Origin: Amphimedon queenslandica
Lineage: Eukaryota; Porifera; Demospongiae; Haplosclerida; Niphatidae
NCBI RefSeq assembly: GCF_000090795.2
Contig: NW_003546245.1
Location: 888,004 to 952,003 of the forward strand
Reading direction: 5' to 3'
DNA length: 64,000 bases
The translations under genes were made by a program, and so were the position numbers. Under the pieces are notes generated by a model. The model saw nothing but the letters and a program-made list of their open reading frames with translations, was not told the DNA's origin and did no database searches. Shown here piece by piece: positions 13,201 to 28,526 of the stretch. How positions within the stretch are numbered: position 1 is the stretch's first letter; every line of letters starts with the position of its first letter.

Positions 13201-16200
13201 TAGATTTTTAAGCTTCTCGCAGAGCTCCTCTATCTCCCTGTCCTTCTCACTGATCTGTATGTTAGCTAGTTCCAGTGGTAGCTTCACATTCAGCTCAGAA
13301 GCCTCTTGATCAGCATCGCTCACTCCTCCATTAATATTATCAAGTAGCTATATAAAACGTAAAGCAGATCGAAGCGTATTTAATAAATTAAAATTTCAAT
13401 TGCTACAAATAATATTATAATCACGCAGCATGACTCATCATTAAGCAACAATTAGCAACATCATGCGTACTAATTGACTTACCACACCGTGTAATTTCAG
13501 CAGCTCCGTCTTGAACTCGCTCAACTGGTTTACGATCCCACCAATCTCGTTTTGAAACTCAGCCGATAAGACAACTTCTTCAGAAGGCTCTGTCTTAGAT
13601 TGCTTAGGATCTCTGTTCTCTCTGTTCTCTTCATTACGAATTGGAGGAGGAGGGAGAGGAGGAGGAGGATCATTAGGGAGAGGCAACAAAACAGGCGGCT
13701 TGTGATTTTGAACTAAACAATACAGAGATTACCAGTAGTGAGCCATTAAAAATAAAAAATGCTCTTCTATTAAAAATTATATGTTTCCTACATACATAAA
13801 GTATATTGAATAGGCATATAGCTGGTATAACATTAATGATATCAGGGGCCCGAATTCATGGATGCATGGTTAACTTACTGCTAGTATTAGTCATAGTGCG
13901 ATTAGGTCTTGGCACCAATACTCTGTTTCTCGGTACAAATCTGGTAATGTGCTGCGTGACGTGCTGTGGGAGAGAGTCAATGGGAGTTGAGTATATTCCA
14001 TCAGGAGGAGCCTGAGTTGGCTGAGAGAGAGAGTAGCTGCTTGTCGGTGGGTGAGGGCCTAGTCCTTGAGACTGAGAGAGAGCGACAGGTTGAGACGGAT
14101 GAAAAGGCTGGGGGGTATTGTAACTCTGTGAGAGGGCCCCACCCTGTAAACAAACATTTATAATCATGTAATAGGGACATAGTAGAGTAGTAGTCAGTTA
14201 ATTGAAATGTCAGTCATAATAAATAATGATCATTTCTGGCCTATTGCCTCAAAGCAATGAAACCGTTACATGTATAATAGTATAGGTGTATGTATATGTG
14301 CGTGTGTATTTAATAATGTCAGGATGTATTCTAATTTGATAGGAGGAAAGCTAGTTAAGAAAACAATTACTGTATCACCTAGCTACTAATACAGTTCTCT
14401 CTCCCCCCACTCTCTCTCTCTGGACAATTAGACCATGTAATAGGATATACTAATAATAAACTACACACAGACAAGCCATACACACATACTAAACCACTCT
14501 ACCATACAAAATACAATAATTAAGAAGAACAGAGTGTAACCAACAATTAAGAGAGAAAGAGAGAAAAAGAGAGAGAGAGAGAGAGGGTAGGTCTACCTGT
14601 TGAGGGAGTGTATTAATCCCTGCCACTCCTCCTCCTCCTCCTCCAGTCATAAATGTACTCGTTAAAGGAGAGGTTGCTCTCGGCGAATGATGAATATCTG
14701 TTGGATGAATAGTCTGAGGACTCACATAATGAGGATGATCCTGAGTATAACCCGGCCCTCCTCCTCCTCCTCCTCCTCCACTCACTAGCTGTGGAGGAGC
14801 CCCTGTCTTTGGTACAGGGCGGACCGATCGAGGATTATACTTTTCGGCAATGGCGAGGATAACACGCATGACACCTTTCATGCTTCCATCTATAATATCT
14901 AAATAAAAATGGAGTAGTAAACAGAGCTAGGTCCTAATTGCTCATTATATACTATGTGCTACATGATTGGTTGTACCACTGCATGCAGCTGGGGAAGTTC
15001 AGTATGATATCACAGATTGTAATTATATTCTATGGGTAGTAGTGTCGAGTGTTGACACCAATGGTCAATGAGATGTTCATAAATTGGTTATATAGTGGTG
15101 GCTAGAAGTGTATCATATATACCTGGAGTTTACCGATATATAGGGCACACGCCACAAACACCCACACACATCAACACACACACACACACGGGTCTCTTTG
15201 ATGATACCGGCTGTTAGTTTTATCGTTTGAGAGTGTGTGCGTTTGAGGTAATGGCTCCTCTGTCTGTGTGTACCTTTAAACGGATGTATACTTTACCTTT
15301 CGTCGAATCTGTCCCAAGGTTGGCCCCGTCGCTATTAAGAAAAGCAATCGCTTTTTCTATGTTGCTACGTCGAGCGGAGGCAGAGAGAGGGTTACGGTCC
15401 ACAAACGGGATCTCGGAATTTGCTGTAAAAGAAAGATTACAGTAACATTACATATATATATATAATACTAAAGAAAAATGAAGGAAGGGAATCATGACAG
15501 ACCTGCAATTTCGACCAAGTTGATTAGTGTTATGCCATCCTGCATTCCACTACGTAAGTCAGTTATGAGGTTTGCCCGAGGTCGCTTTCTGAGATAATTA
15601 TTCACCCAAGCAATGTAATCTTGAACTTGCTTCTGTGAGCCATACAAGAGAAAGAGAGAGAAAGATAGAGAAAAGAGATAAGAAAGAGTATTAATATTGG
15701 TAAAATGATATACTATTATTGATTGCATTCGACGAAAGGATTGCGATATAGTTTACAAGGAAACTTGGTAAACCGATATAGAATGACTGCCCAATAGGGC
15801 AGCAAAGGAAAATAGTTGCATACTTGTCAATTATGCTAGTTTGGCATATAATTATTATTAATTATGATTACTAGAGGGTTAGCATTTTAAAAGACACCAC
15901 CAAAAGGAATCATGTGTACCAGTGAAGGACAGTGAGAGAGAGGAATATCAGTAATACATGATATGAGCATTCTCTGTTTGTAGGAGAAGAGGGCATAAGC
16001 CCGCTACTATCATTAACAATAATGTGGAGGATTGATCAGTTCATTGTATATGGAGATGGGCAATTATGAGAAACCCACACCATACTGCACACATGTAATT
16101 AAAGAGTTACAACATTGGAATGGAAAAGATTGGGACTACAGCAATGAGAGTGAGTCAATATTTTTGTGTACAAATGGCAGGTATCAAATACAAGCCCCTG

Positions 16201-16418
16201 AGCAATCTGCTCCTTTCAAAAGATATCTTTTCTAATGCATCATAAGAAAGAGGACGTTGCTTCACCACCAAGAGGACCTGTATAGTACTGATCTAGCTTA
16301 CCTTTTTCTCTACTTCATCCACTTTTGGCTTGCGCTTAGCAAACTGGGGAAAGCGGCTCTTTTTCGTGTGCCCACCCTCCTCCGGGCCAGCCTGAGACTC
16401 TGATTTCTCTGTAGGCAT
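10282..16418 (-). CDS. DIXDC1: Dixin (CH domain, coiled coil, DIX domain)
   Basis: About 14 exons encode roughly 770 residues. Dixin is a Wnt pathway protein that hetero-polymerises with Dishevelled and Axin through its DIX domain and can bind actin through the CH domain. The N-terminal half has a CH domain spread over three exons (VQDYIAWVNNYLRKRPR, ITLINLVEIA, FVDRNPLSASARRSNIEKA, GSMKGVMRVILAIAEKYNP). A Gly/Pro/Ser-rich linker and several coiled-coil exons (13490-11920) follow. The C-terminal DIX domain is clear: FYYMTGDKTETPYVTTVPRK, then LKDFKAVFDRQGSYRFYFK, and finally LLPDWNGKIMVWV. The best start is ATG 16418 (MPTEKSESQAG). The middle introns carry repeats. Confidence 0.92.
10735..11045 (-). 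repeat. Dispersed repeat-family fragment in a Dixin intron
   Basis: This stretch contains two degraded monomers of the dispersed family (GGAGCAACTTTAAAAATTCAT near 10831, AGACTTTCTACACAACATAAG near 10888). Both ends are truncated and no terminal repeat is visible. Confidence 0.6.
12285..12821 (-). other. Dixin intron of about 540 bp
   Basis: This is one of the longer introns of the gene. It contains a locally GC-richer segment (12600-12790) unlike the surrounding AT-rich intron sequence, including TGCCCCCATTACTGG and a GGAGGGAGGGGG run. I recognise no known element in it; an old transposon fragment is possible. Confidence 0.35.
14555..14588. repeat. (GA)n microsatellite
   Basis: A purine run made mainly of GA dinucleotides lies next to the splice donor of a Dixin exon. 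On the coding strand it is a CT-rich tract. Confidence 0.8.
15633..16301 (-). other. Dixin intron 1
   Basis: This 669-bp intron lies between the leader exon and the first CH-domain exon. A short CTGCCCAATAGGGCAG inverted repeat is near 15787-15802. I see no coding potential. Confidence 0.45.
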
Positions 16419-16871
16419 TGCAAAGAAGGATAGGAGAGCTCTAGTGTAGCCAGTTATGAGAGAAGTCCTCTTTGTGAGTGGGGTAGCCTCTTCTATCTCC
16501 GCTATGATAATCAATGCGGTCGAGGTGCCAAAGATCTCGCAATGAGCTGCGAGTTAATTAATGGGAGTGGTCGCAAGAAGGCGCGGCAAGATCCGGAAAT
16601 TTAATAATGTTAGTAGGGAGTAGTACATAGTGGGTCCTTCCTGATTTTTGCTGCTTGGTTTTAAATCTATTCAAACCATGTCTATAGTTGCTTTTTTCTT
16701 GAGGTTAACGTGTTTAACAAAGTGCAAATCATTAGTAATTTAGGTAAACAAAAAGGCGCTAGGCGTGGTAGGTGTAGGAGTGGTTCTCAACTTGTTCTAA
16801 TTAAAGAGCGCGAGGACACTCACGATTTTTCTTTTGTGAGCAGACAACGGGGCTCGCCACCAGTGAATAGA
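16419..16871. promoter_or_regulatory. Divergent promoter region Dixin / LMAN1
   Basis: These 453 bp separate the opposed start codons. The region contains AGGCGTGGTAGG at about 16763-16774, related to the GGGCGTGG boxes of other divergent promoters in the window. The frame upstream of LMAN1 is open from 16710, but the signal-peptide start at 16872 is preferred. Confidence 0.45.
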
Positions 16872-19704
16872 ATGGCTCTCAGATCTTTTAGAAATTTATC
16901 AATTTTACTATTAATATTCTTCCTCTCTTGTCTGATGGTGAGAGGTGAGAGAGATTTCGAGCTACTGAAGAGATCAAAGCAAAAGTTCATGTTCAAACAT
17001 AGCTTCAAGCCACCAATGATAGTAAATGCTAAAGGACAGATACCATTCTGGGACCATGGAGGAGGTGGGATTATTTTTTATGTGATGCCAATTATGGGAC
17101 ATGGGGTTAATTTATTGACCTACAGAAAAATTAATATTTAAAATCTGGTGTCCTTTAAGATAGATATGCATGTATATCTAGCATAATATTATTATTATAA
17201 CGAATGCAAATTTCATTTGGGTAGCCTATTATGGAGTTATTATTGCATTATCATCACTCCCCTTTCATATTACCGGAACTAATTCATATTATCATAATAA
17301 TTATTACATCTGTCTTTGTTATTTTCTTGAGCAACAGAAGATCTGTGCAGCATGTGAAAAATTGTCAATTTTCACATGGATCCACATTTCAATACACATA
17401 ACTGCACATAGTCCACATAGCTGCCTATAATTAGCTGTAACTATAAAAACAGTAAATGATTTCTTAACTAGAGCATCATTTATATGCCACCTACTTCATT
17501 TGCTTCATATTGTACTCTAGATGCTTTACCAACCGATGAGCAAGTAAGGGTGTGTCCGTCGATCCAGGACAGGAAAGGCTGGGCATGGAACAAATACATG
17601 TTTGAGGGCCAGCACTGGACGATTGATACTACATTCAGCATCGCTGGAAGGAACACTTATGGAGCTGATGGAATGGTGGGTTGCTCCTAGATCTAATTAT
17701 CATTGTGCAGTTGTATTTGAAACAGTGGAGTATAGTAATCTTATATTTATTGTGTTACCCTTCAATGTCCTTGCAGGTGTTTTGGTTTACAACGGAGAGG
17801 TATGTCGATGGAGGTAACATGTTTGGAAGCTCACCTGCTTTTCATGGGATGGGTATTGTCATTGATACCTTTGACAATGATCAACAGGTCAATCCTAACC
17901 TAAACTATCTTCATCTATTCTACTGCACAGTTCTTTCTTCTTAGCACGCATTTTTATTATCATTATTATTGATTATTATTCTTTCATTATTTATTTTAGG
18001 GTGACAGTCCAAAGGTATCTCTCTATGTCAGTAATAAAACACTTGATTATAATCACGGAACGTAAGATAATGTATCCAGTATAATAATAATAATATTAAT
18101 AATAGTAATAATAATAATAATAATAATGCATTATAGTCACGTGTATGTGTATAATTCTGTGTATTTTTTATTTTTCCTTTCTCTCTTTCTAGTGATGGGT
18201 CTAACCAAGAGCTAAGCTTTTGCTTAAGACAAGTTCGTAACCAGCGATATCCAACCAAAATGAAAGTCTTTTATGTTAAGAAAACTCTAGAAGTGAGTCG
18301 ATGTCCCTTCTCTCTCTCTCCATCACCCACCTCTCGTTGTGTCCCTCCAGGTTTGGTTTCAAGATGCCTCTGACAATAAGTCTGACCATTATAACCTTTG
18401 TTTGAGAAATGAAGGAGTATATCTACCTGCCACTGGCTATTTCGGTATATCAGCAGCCACTGGTGGATTATCAGGTTAAACTATGTCACAGCTAGCATTG
18501 TTTGTAACTCACCCACCTCCCCCCCTCTCTCTCTCTCCCCCCTCTCTCTCTCCCTTGTGTAGATGATCATGATGTTATGTCATTTGTTGTTCACAGTATT
18601 ACTATACAGGAACAGGAAAGGGTATGTATACACACACACACACTCTCTCTCTCTCTCAGAGTTTACGTGTACATAATTATGTTGTTGACATGCAGTAATC
18701 ATAATGCTTGTTGTGCTATGAATATACATTGGCATAATTATGTCTTTTATGAATGTACTTTTTTACTATTTATTAGATGGAGGAAATTGATAAAACTCAT
18801 GCTGAACGATTACAACAATATGTTAAATTCTCCGAAGATTTTGAGGGCAAACGACAAGAGTAGGCGTAGCTATTATTATGCTGTTATTAACATCATCTCT
18901 CTTTCTCTCTCAGTACACTACCCACTAGGACTCAGGAAGATTGGCAAATTCGACTTAATCTCGAGGAAAATGTTAGAATGATTTACGACTTGCAATCGGG
19001 GGCATCGCGTGACCTTAAGTATGTGGGAATATTATCATCATCTTTCTCCTTTATCAGACATAGTGTAATTGTTATGAAAATAGTAATAGTAAAGGTTACA
19101 TGGTACAAGTGTAGTAATATAACAGTATTTAAATTTATTGTAGTACCTATCATCTTTCATTTTTTTTCTTGTTTCTCTCTTTCTATTAATGATATTAGAA
19201 TACTCATTTCTAAGGTGAACGATCTATCCTTAGTAAGATCAACCAGCACTGGTGGTGCTGCTAACATTGGAATCACTGATGACAAGATGACTGCATTAGA
19301 AGGACGATTGAGCCATCACATAAACGAACTAAAGTGAGAGAAAGAGCTTTAAAAAACATTACTTTCTTGTCTTAGGACTCATATTACTAGTGGAGGAGGA
19401 GGAGGGGGATTAACTGCTAGTGAACAGCTGCAACCTTTTTATGAGCTGAGAGAAAGCATTAAAGACTTGAAGAAAACGATCGAGACAGCCCAAGAGAACA
19501 TTCAACAGGTAACTCTCTCCCCCTCCATTGAACAAGTTTTATTTTATACAGGAGATTCGCTCAAGTCCATGTCCTGAAGTAGCCCCACAGTCCTGTCTCT
19601 CGGCCGGACTGTTCATTTTCATTATTTTGATACAATCGGCTACTTTCATTGCTTTCTTTGTTATCAAGTACAATCAGGAGAGTAGGGCTAAGAAATTCTT
19701 CTAG
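16872..19704 (+). CDS. LMAN1: ERGIC-53 / LMAN1-type L-type lectin cargo receptor
   Basis: Twelve exons join in frame to 470 residues (human LMAN1 510). ERGIC-53 is a mannose-binding membrane lectin cycling between ER and Golgi as a glycoprotein cargo receptor. The start MALRSFRNLSILLLIFFLS is a signal peptide. The L-type lectin domain follows (GQIPFWDHGGDALP, RVCPSIQDRKGWAWN, FWFTTERYVDGGNMFGSS, IDTFDNDQQGDSP, GYFGISAATGGLSDDHDVMS). A coiled-coil stalk (MEEIDKTHAERLQQYVKF), one membrane helix (FIFIILIQSATFIAFFVI) and a short tail ending KKFF complete it. KKFF is exactly the ER exit/retrieval signal of ERGIC-53. Exons: 16872-17064, 17521-17675, 17777-17887, 18000-18061, 18193-18292, 18351-18474, 18563-18621, 18777-18859, 18914-19018, 19199-19333, 19376-19508, 19552-19704. 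Confidence 0.95.
18081..18126. repeat. (AAT)n microsatellite
   Basis: An AAT trinucleotide run sits in an LMAN1 intron. Runs of ATT/AAT are the commonest simple repeat in this window. Confidence 0.85.
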
Positions 19705-19790
19705 GAGCACAATGGCATTGTTAATTATTATTATTATTATTTCCATTTACTGCTAGTTGTACATGATAGTCATCTCATTTCATCCTTGTA

Positions 19791-19830
<40 letters not shown>

Positions 19831-19852
19831 TTGTTATTTTTGTCTTGAAGAA
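19705..19852. other. Convergent 3' region LMAN1 / prefoldin-1 with (ATT)n
   Basis: Only 148 bp lie between the two stop codons, and a (TTA)n run occupies about 19791-19829. The two 3' UTRs must abut or overlap. Confidence 0.7.
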
Positions 19853-20713
19853 TTATTTTCTTTTCTGAGACACAAGCTCCCTGATGCTTGCTTCTGACTG
19901 CTTCAAGTTAGTCTCCCACGTCTGCTTCTCTTTCTATAAGAAAGGACATTATTGTTTAGTATACTAGTGCAGGGCTTTCCACAAAGCATGCTAAGTGAGC
20001 TAAACAGCATGAGCTTCATGAGCTGACAAGCACTACAATACAGTACATGGCATTTGGAGCAACTTTTAAAATTCATAAAAAATCTAACTTTGATCAGAAT
20101 CAGCTCAAACTTGATACACAGCATAAGAATATGTATATGTATCAGAAAAAATTATAAAAATCAAAAATTCTTTCCTTGCCATTTTTCGTGAAATTTGGCC
20201 CGTTACCCTGTACTATAGTACAGGAACTTTGGCCGGATTTTTGAGCAACTTAAAAAAATTGTAAAAAATCCAACTTTAATCAGAATCAGCTCAAACCTTC
20301 TACACAACATAAAAACATGTTCACATATCAAAAAATGTAATAATAATGAAGAATTCTCTACTTGTAATTTTTGTCAAAATACCCTGTACTATGTACAGAG
20401 TCTAATTATAGGCCTAATTTTTGAGCAACTTGACAATCCACTGGCAGAAAGCTGCATGAGCACTATCTCTTCAACTATAGGATTGTGATTTCATGATGAG
20501 TAGCATATTAATCTAAATACAGAGAATTTGGCATTTCAAATTATTAATGAGGGGTCACTCAAATTTATCGTCCCCCCTTTTCATAGAGAGATAGAGCTAA
20601 TCTGATACCTCTAATTGCTTAATCTTTTGCTGTGCTTCCTCTTGGTTGGTTTTCATGTGCTCCTTCACCTCAGCAGCTGCTGTAAGAACAAACCTGGTCA
20701 TACAAAACATAAC

Positions 20714-20750
<37 letters not shown>

Positions 20751-21122
20751 TGTACATACATATTAATATTTATATTGTAAAACTGCATAATGTAATGAGA
20801 TTGCATTTCAAAGCCCCAAGCGGCTGATATTACACTCCAAACATACACACGTATAATAATAATAATAATAATAAAATGTATTTACAATCTTCCAATGCTC
20901 TCATATAGTCTTGTTCCTTCGGGTAGAGATACTATGACTCTCTCTGTCAGTTGTGAGCTCCTTGCTGTTGATTTATGGTCCTCTATCTGCTGCTGGATTC
21001 TGGTCACATTAGCATTTGTTTCTATCATTTTCGTATGATGTTCAGAGAATGCCTTTTAAAGAAAAGAAACAAATAAAAAGATGTGAAGAATAACTTACTT
21101 TGGTTAGCTCTGGATCCGCCAT
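19853..21122 (-). CDS. PFDN1: Prefoldin subunit 1
   Basis: Four exons (21099-21122, 20886-21052, 20609-20693, 19853-19933) encode 118 residues, against 122 in human. Prefoldin-1 is a beta-type subunit of the hexameric cytosolic chaperone that hands nascent actin and tubulin to CCT/TRiC. Two long helices flank a short beta hairpin: the first helix covers FSEHHTKMIETNANVTRIQQ, the hairpin region reads VIVSLPEGTRLYESIGRLFVL (compare TNMYEGVGRMFIL in human), and the C-terminal helix is VKEHMKTNQEEAQQKIKQLE. The first coding exon is only 24 nt and its ATG lies in a CAAAATGGCGGAT context. The third intron contains a dispersed repeat copy. The gene is head-to-head with DPP8/9, with 62 bp between start codons. 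Confidence 0.92.
19970..20455 (+). repeat. hAT-like MITE-family copy in a PFDN1 intron
   Basis: This copy starts with the terminal sequence CAGGGCTTTCCACAAAGCAT, followed by GCTAAGTGAGCTAA and CATGAGCTGACAAGCACT. It then has about two and a half monomers, with GAGCAACTT landmarks near 20054, 20243 and 20426. The right terminal repeat is not recognisable, so the element is truncated or strongly diverged there. Confidence 0.75.
20709..20747. repeat. (AAT)n microsatellite
   Basis: An AAT run lies in the second PFDN1 intron; another is at about 20852-20873. Confidence 0.85.
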
Positions 21123-21184
21123 TTTGAATCATTAAAGGTTAAATATTAATTGGGGCGTGTTTTGTTATCAGTTGTTGGGTTCTA
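21123..21184. promoter_or_regulatory. 62-bp divergent promoter PFDN1 / DPP8-9
   Basis: The two opposed start codons are separated by only 62 bp, the shortest divergent gap in the window. It contains GGGCGTG at 21153-21159. Both 5' UTRs must be extremely short, or the transcripts overlap. Confidence 0.65.
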
Positions 21185-25841
<4,657 letters not shown>

Positions 25842-26084
25842 ATGAAGCATAGGAGAACTATTAGCCATTAGTATTAACCATTAGCCGTTATTATAGTCAT
25901 TATTATTAGCCCTTATTATCATTATTAGTGTGTAGTGTCTAGAGGACATTTTTAATATTTTTCTTTTTAGTTATTATTTTTTCAATGTTTACAATAGAGA
26001 CAGACTCAACTTTCTGACATATCAAAAACAGACCAAGCATCTGTGTATGTAGAATGTTTATTTATTTTGAGTTTAACACAGTCT
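25842..26084. other. Convergent 3' region DPP8-9 / PEAK-like
   Basis: This 243-bp AT-rich gap lies between convergent stop codons. It contains (ATT)n-like runs and repeated TTAGCCATTA phrases near 25860-25910. Confidence 0.5.
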
Positions 26085-28426
26085 TTATTGAGATTTGCTG
26101 CTCCTTTGTTCATTCATCTTGTTATTCATGACGGCTAATGCTCGTACGAGACGTGAAGAGTCGCACGTCGCAAGAAAGTCGGCTTTAAGCACCGTCTCCA
26201 AAGCAAGGAGATCCTGAGCGTCTTGTTGAGCAATTTGAGCTATCGTCTTTCCCTTGAGAAACAGCAAGTGATTCTCAATGTCGGTTTTTGGCAGCGAGCA
26301 CTCCAGCCAAGAGTGTGGTAGCCATAGCATCGATTGTGTCAATAGCAAAGCGTCGCCTAGCCCAAGTCGTTTCAAAGGATCCCTAGACAAAAGAAGGTAG
26401 GTGAGTGTTTCTAAATATACAGAGACTTTGATTTCATTTGATATCGATGGAAGGTCATCGTGGGTGTATGTCTTGTACACTAGTTGTGGGTCTTTGTCGA
26501 ATGGTGACGTCCCTGTCATTAGCTCGTGAATGAGGCACCCTACTGCAAAGCTATCTGTGTGGGAATAGTCCAACGTGTTGACATTAGATGGGGTATCAAC
26601 AATCTCTGGAGGAAGGTGAGACTCTACTCCTCCAAGCCACGATAGCTCGTCGTAAGCAAACACAAAAGTTGTAGCCGATATAGGTCCTGGACGATGAAGA
26701 GCATACGTGAAATTCTTTAGTTTTATTATGCAGTGGTCTGCAGATGATCTATAAGTCCAAGCAAGGAGGGACTCTATTCCAATGTCACGATGAACTATCC
26801 CATTATTGTACAGGTAGTTTAGACCACGGAGGACTTGGACTAGTATTAAGAGAACTGCTTGCATGTACTCCTCCTCACTGAGCGATTTGTTCCACAAAGG
26901 TAGGATCTTTTCCAGTGGGACTTTATCAGGAAGACATGAAGTGTCCCGTACAACATACTCTTTGGCATCTGGCAGGAACTCAATGTAATCCACTGGGGCT
27001 TGCTGTAGAGTCCCACGAGGTAGAGAAAGGTTTAAGTGTGGCGTTAGAGTCTTTGCTATGCTCAGTTCGGTTCTGTGTCTATCTCGATCCAAAGGCTATA
27101 GTGGGTGAATGGATAAAAGAATAGTCAAAACTCTATTATTGTCTGCTAGTGTGTGCATGTTTTCATAGCAACTTAAATAATATTTATTATTTCTGTGAGA
27201 GGCACTGCTTAATTATGAAATTTACATAAAATAATAATGATTATAGCTCCATTTGTATGCATGGTTTCAAGAGCATTTACCTCTAATGAAATTGGTTGCA
27301 TATGAAAGTAGAGTTGATGCTTGTTTTTGAGATCCACACTGTCAGTTATATCAGACCAGTTCATGTCTTGAAGGTGCTGATCTGTTGAGGTCAACTCTTC
27401 AAAATGTCTTGATGCAATGTTTCCTAGAGTATCATCAAACAATTCCTGGAACTGGTGCAGCAATGAGAGTGAAGCTATTGCTACATCAGAACTGATTGTT
27501 GCAGTGATACTGCTTCTCATTGTCCCACTTGGTGAATTTTGCTGCGAGAATCTGTGGAGAGGCTCGTAATCACTGCAAGCTGTTTTGGCTCCGATTGCAA
27601 CTTCATCAAAACTCATGTAAGTGCTCTGTGTTCGCGGTGGCTTACATGGTGGGCTCTTCTCCTTGCTCTTGGAGACATCATTAAGAGGAATGAATACACT
27701 TGAGTTGTGCACCTCTTCCTCTGCATCAGTTATCAATGGTGTTGGTACGCTGGAGGAGCGGCTCATTCTATTTCCAGTGGTCAGTGTATTCTTCTTTGCT
27801 CTTCCACCATATGCATGTCCTGGTGATCGAGTTACCGGAGGAGGTGGTGCTTTTCTTTTTGGCACTATGCTTTTCCTCTCCTTCCTCTCTCTCCTCTGGA
27901 GTGCAAGAGGTGCCTCAATTCGTCTCTTTGTTGCATCGTAGAGGAACACAGTACCACAGGAACCCACTCGGGGTCTTAAAAAATGATCCTGAGATTGTAT
28001 TTGCTTTAAAGTTTCATGAAGGTCGACCACAGCATACGGTTTGACAACTCCAACTTGCTTACTGTCAACTGTCTGAGATCTAGCAGGAGGCAAAGGAGAG
28101 AGGCTAATGTCACGGAGCATGTCTGAAGGAGGCTCTGAAAGTTGTCTTCTTCCTCTAAGTGCTGAGGTACCTGCATGGAATTGTTTTAAAAAGGATAAAT
28201 GAATGTTTCATGCTCAATAATCCTCACATATTGTGGCAGCTCTTGGGATAGCAAATTCCTCTGGGCTGGAGTCGCCCTCATCATGGCCGATAGCTTGAAG
28301 GGTTCTAGTGGAGGACTTGTTCATGTGCTTTGTCTTTGGTCTGCAGCAATAGGAACATATTGTGGGCCTCCAAAAGTTAGGCCTAAATTGGCTACAACTA
28401 ACCCTGTTCGGACTTGAGGACATCAT
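26085..28426 (-). CDS. PEAK1/PRAG1-family (NKF3) pseudokinase scaffold
   Basis: Three exons (about 28217-28426, about 27282-28171, 26085-27097) encode roughly 705 residues. The vertebrate PEAK family consists of catalytically inactive scaffolds in integrin and growth-factor signalling. The N-terminal half is disordered and Pro/Ser-rich. A helix-rich segment (LHQFQELFDDTLGNIASRHF) precedes the kinase fold, as in the PEAK split-helical dimerisation domain. The kinase-like lobe shows HRDIGIESLLAW in place of HRDxxxxN and LKNFTYA in place of DFG, paralleling NFSQA in PEAK1. SPFDKDPQLVYKTYTHDDLP matches the PEAK1 NPFDENPELKEKEYTRTDLP block, and an extended C-terminal helical bundle follows. The start at 28426 (MMSSSPNRV) is the likeliest ATG. 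It is head-to-head with centrin-3. Confidence 0.85.
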
Positions 28427-28526
28427 CAAAATGTGAATTGATAACAAAAGCTTTCTCTTGTTGTTTATATTCGCGGACAAAAGCGCCAAAATAGGCGTGG
28501 TTCTTCATTATGGTCACGCCCACAAT
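28427..28526. promoter_or_regulatory. 100-bp divergent promoter PEAK-like / centrin-3
   Basis: The gap contains AGGCGTGG at 28493-28500 and CACGCCC at 28515-28521, the same box in both orientations. The two start codons are 100 bp apart. Confidence 0.6.

Noticed and set aside
16419-16514. Upstream extension of the first Dixin exon in the same frame
   Set aside because: The frame is open but has no ATG before 16418, and the sequence shows no family similarity.
16710-16871. An upstream in-frame ATG giving LMAN1 a 54-residue N-terminal extension
   Set aside because: The extension would place the signal peptide internally. ATG 16872 gives a normal signal peptide and family-like length.
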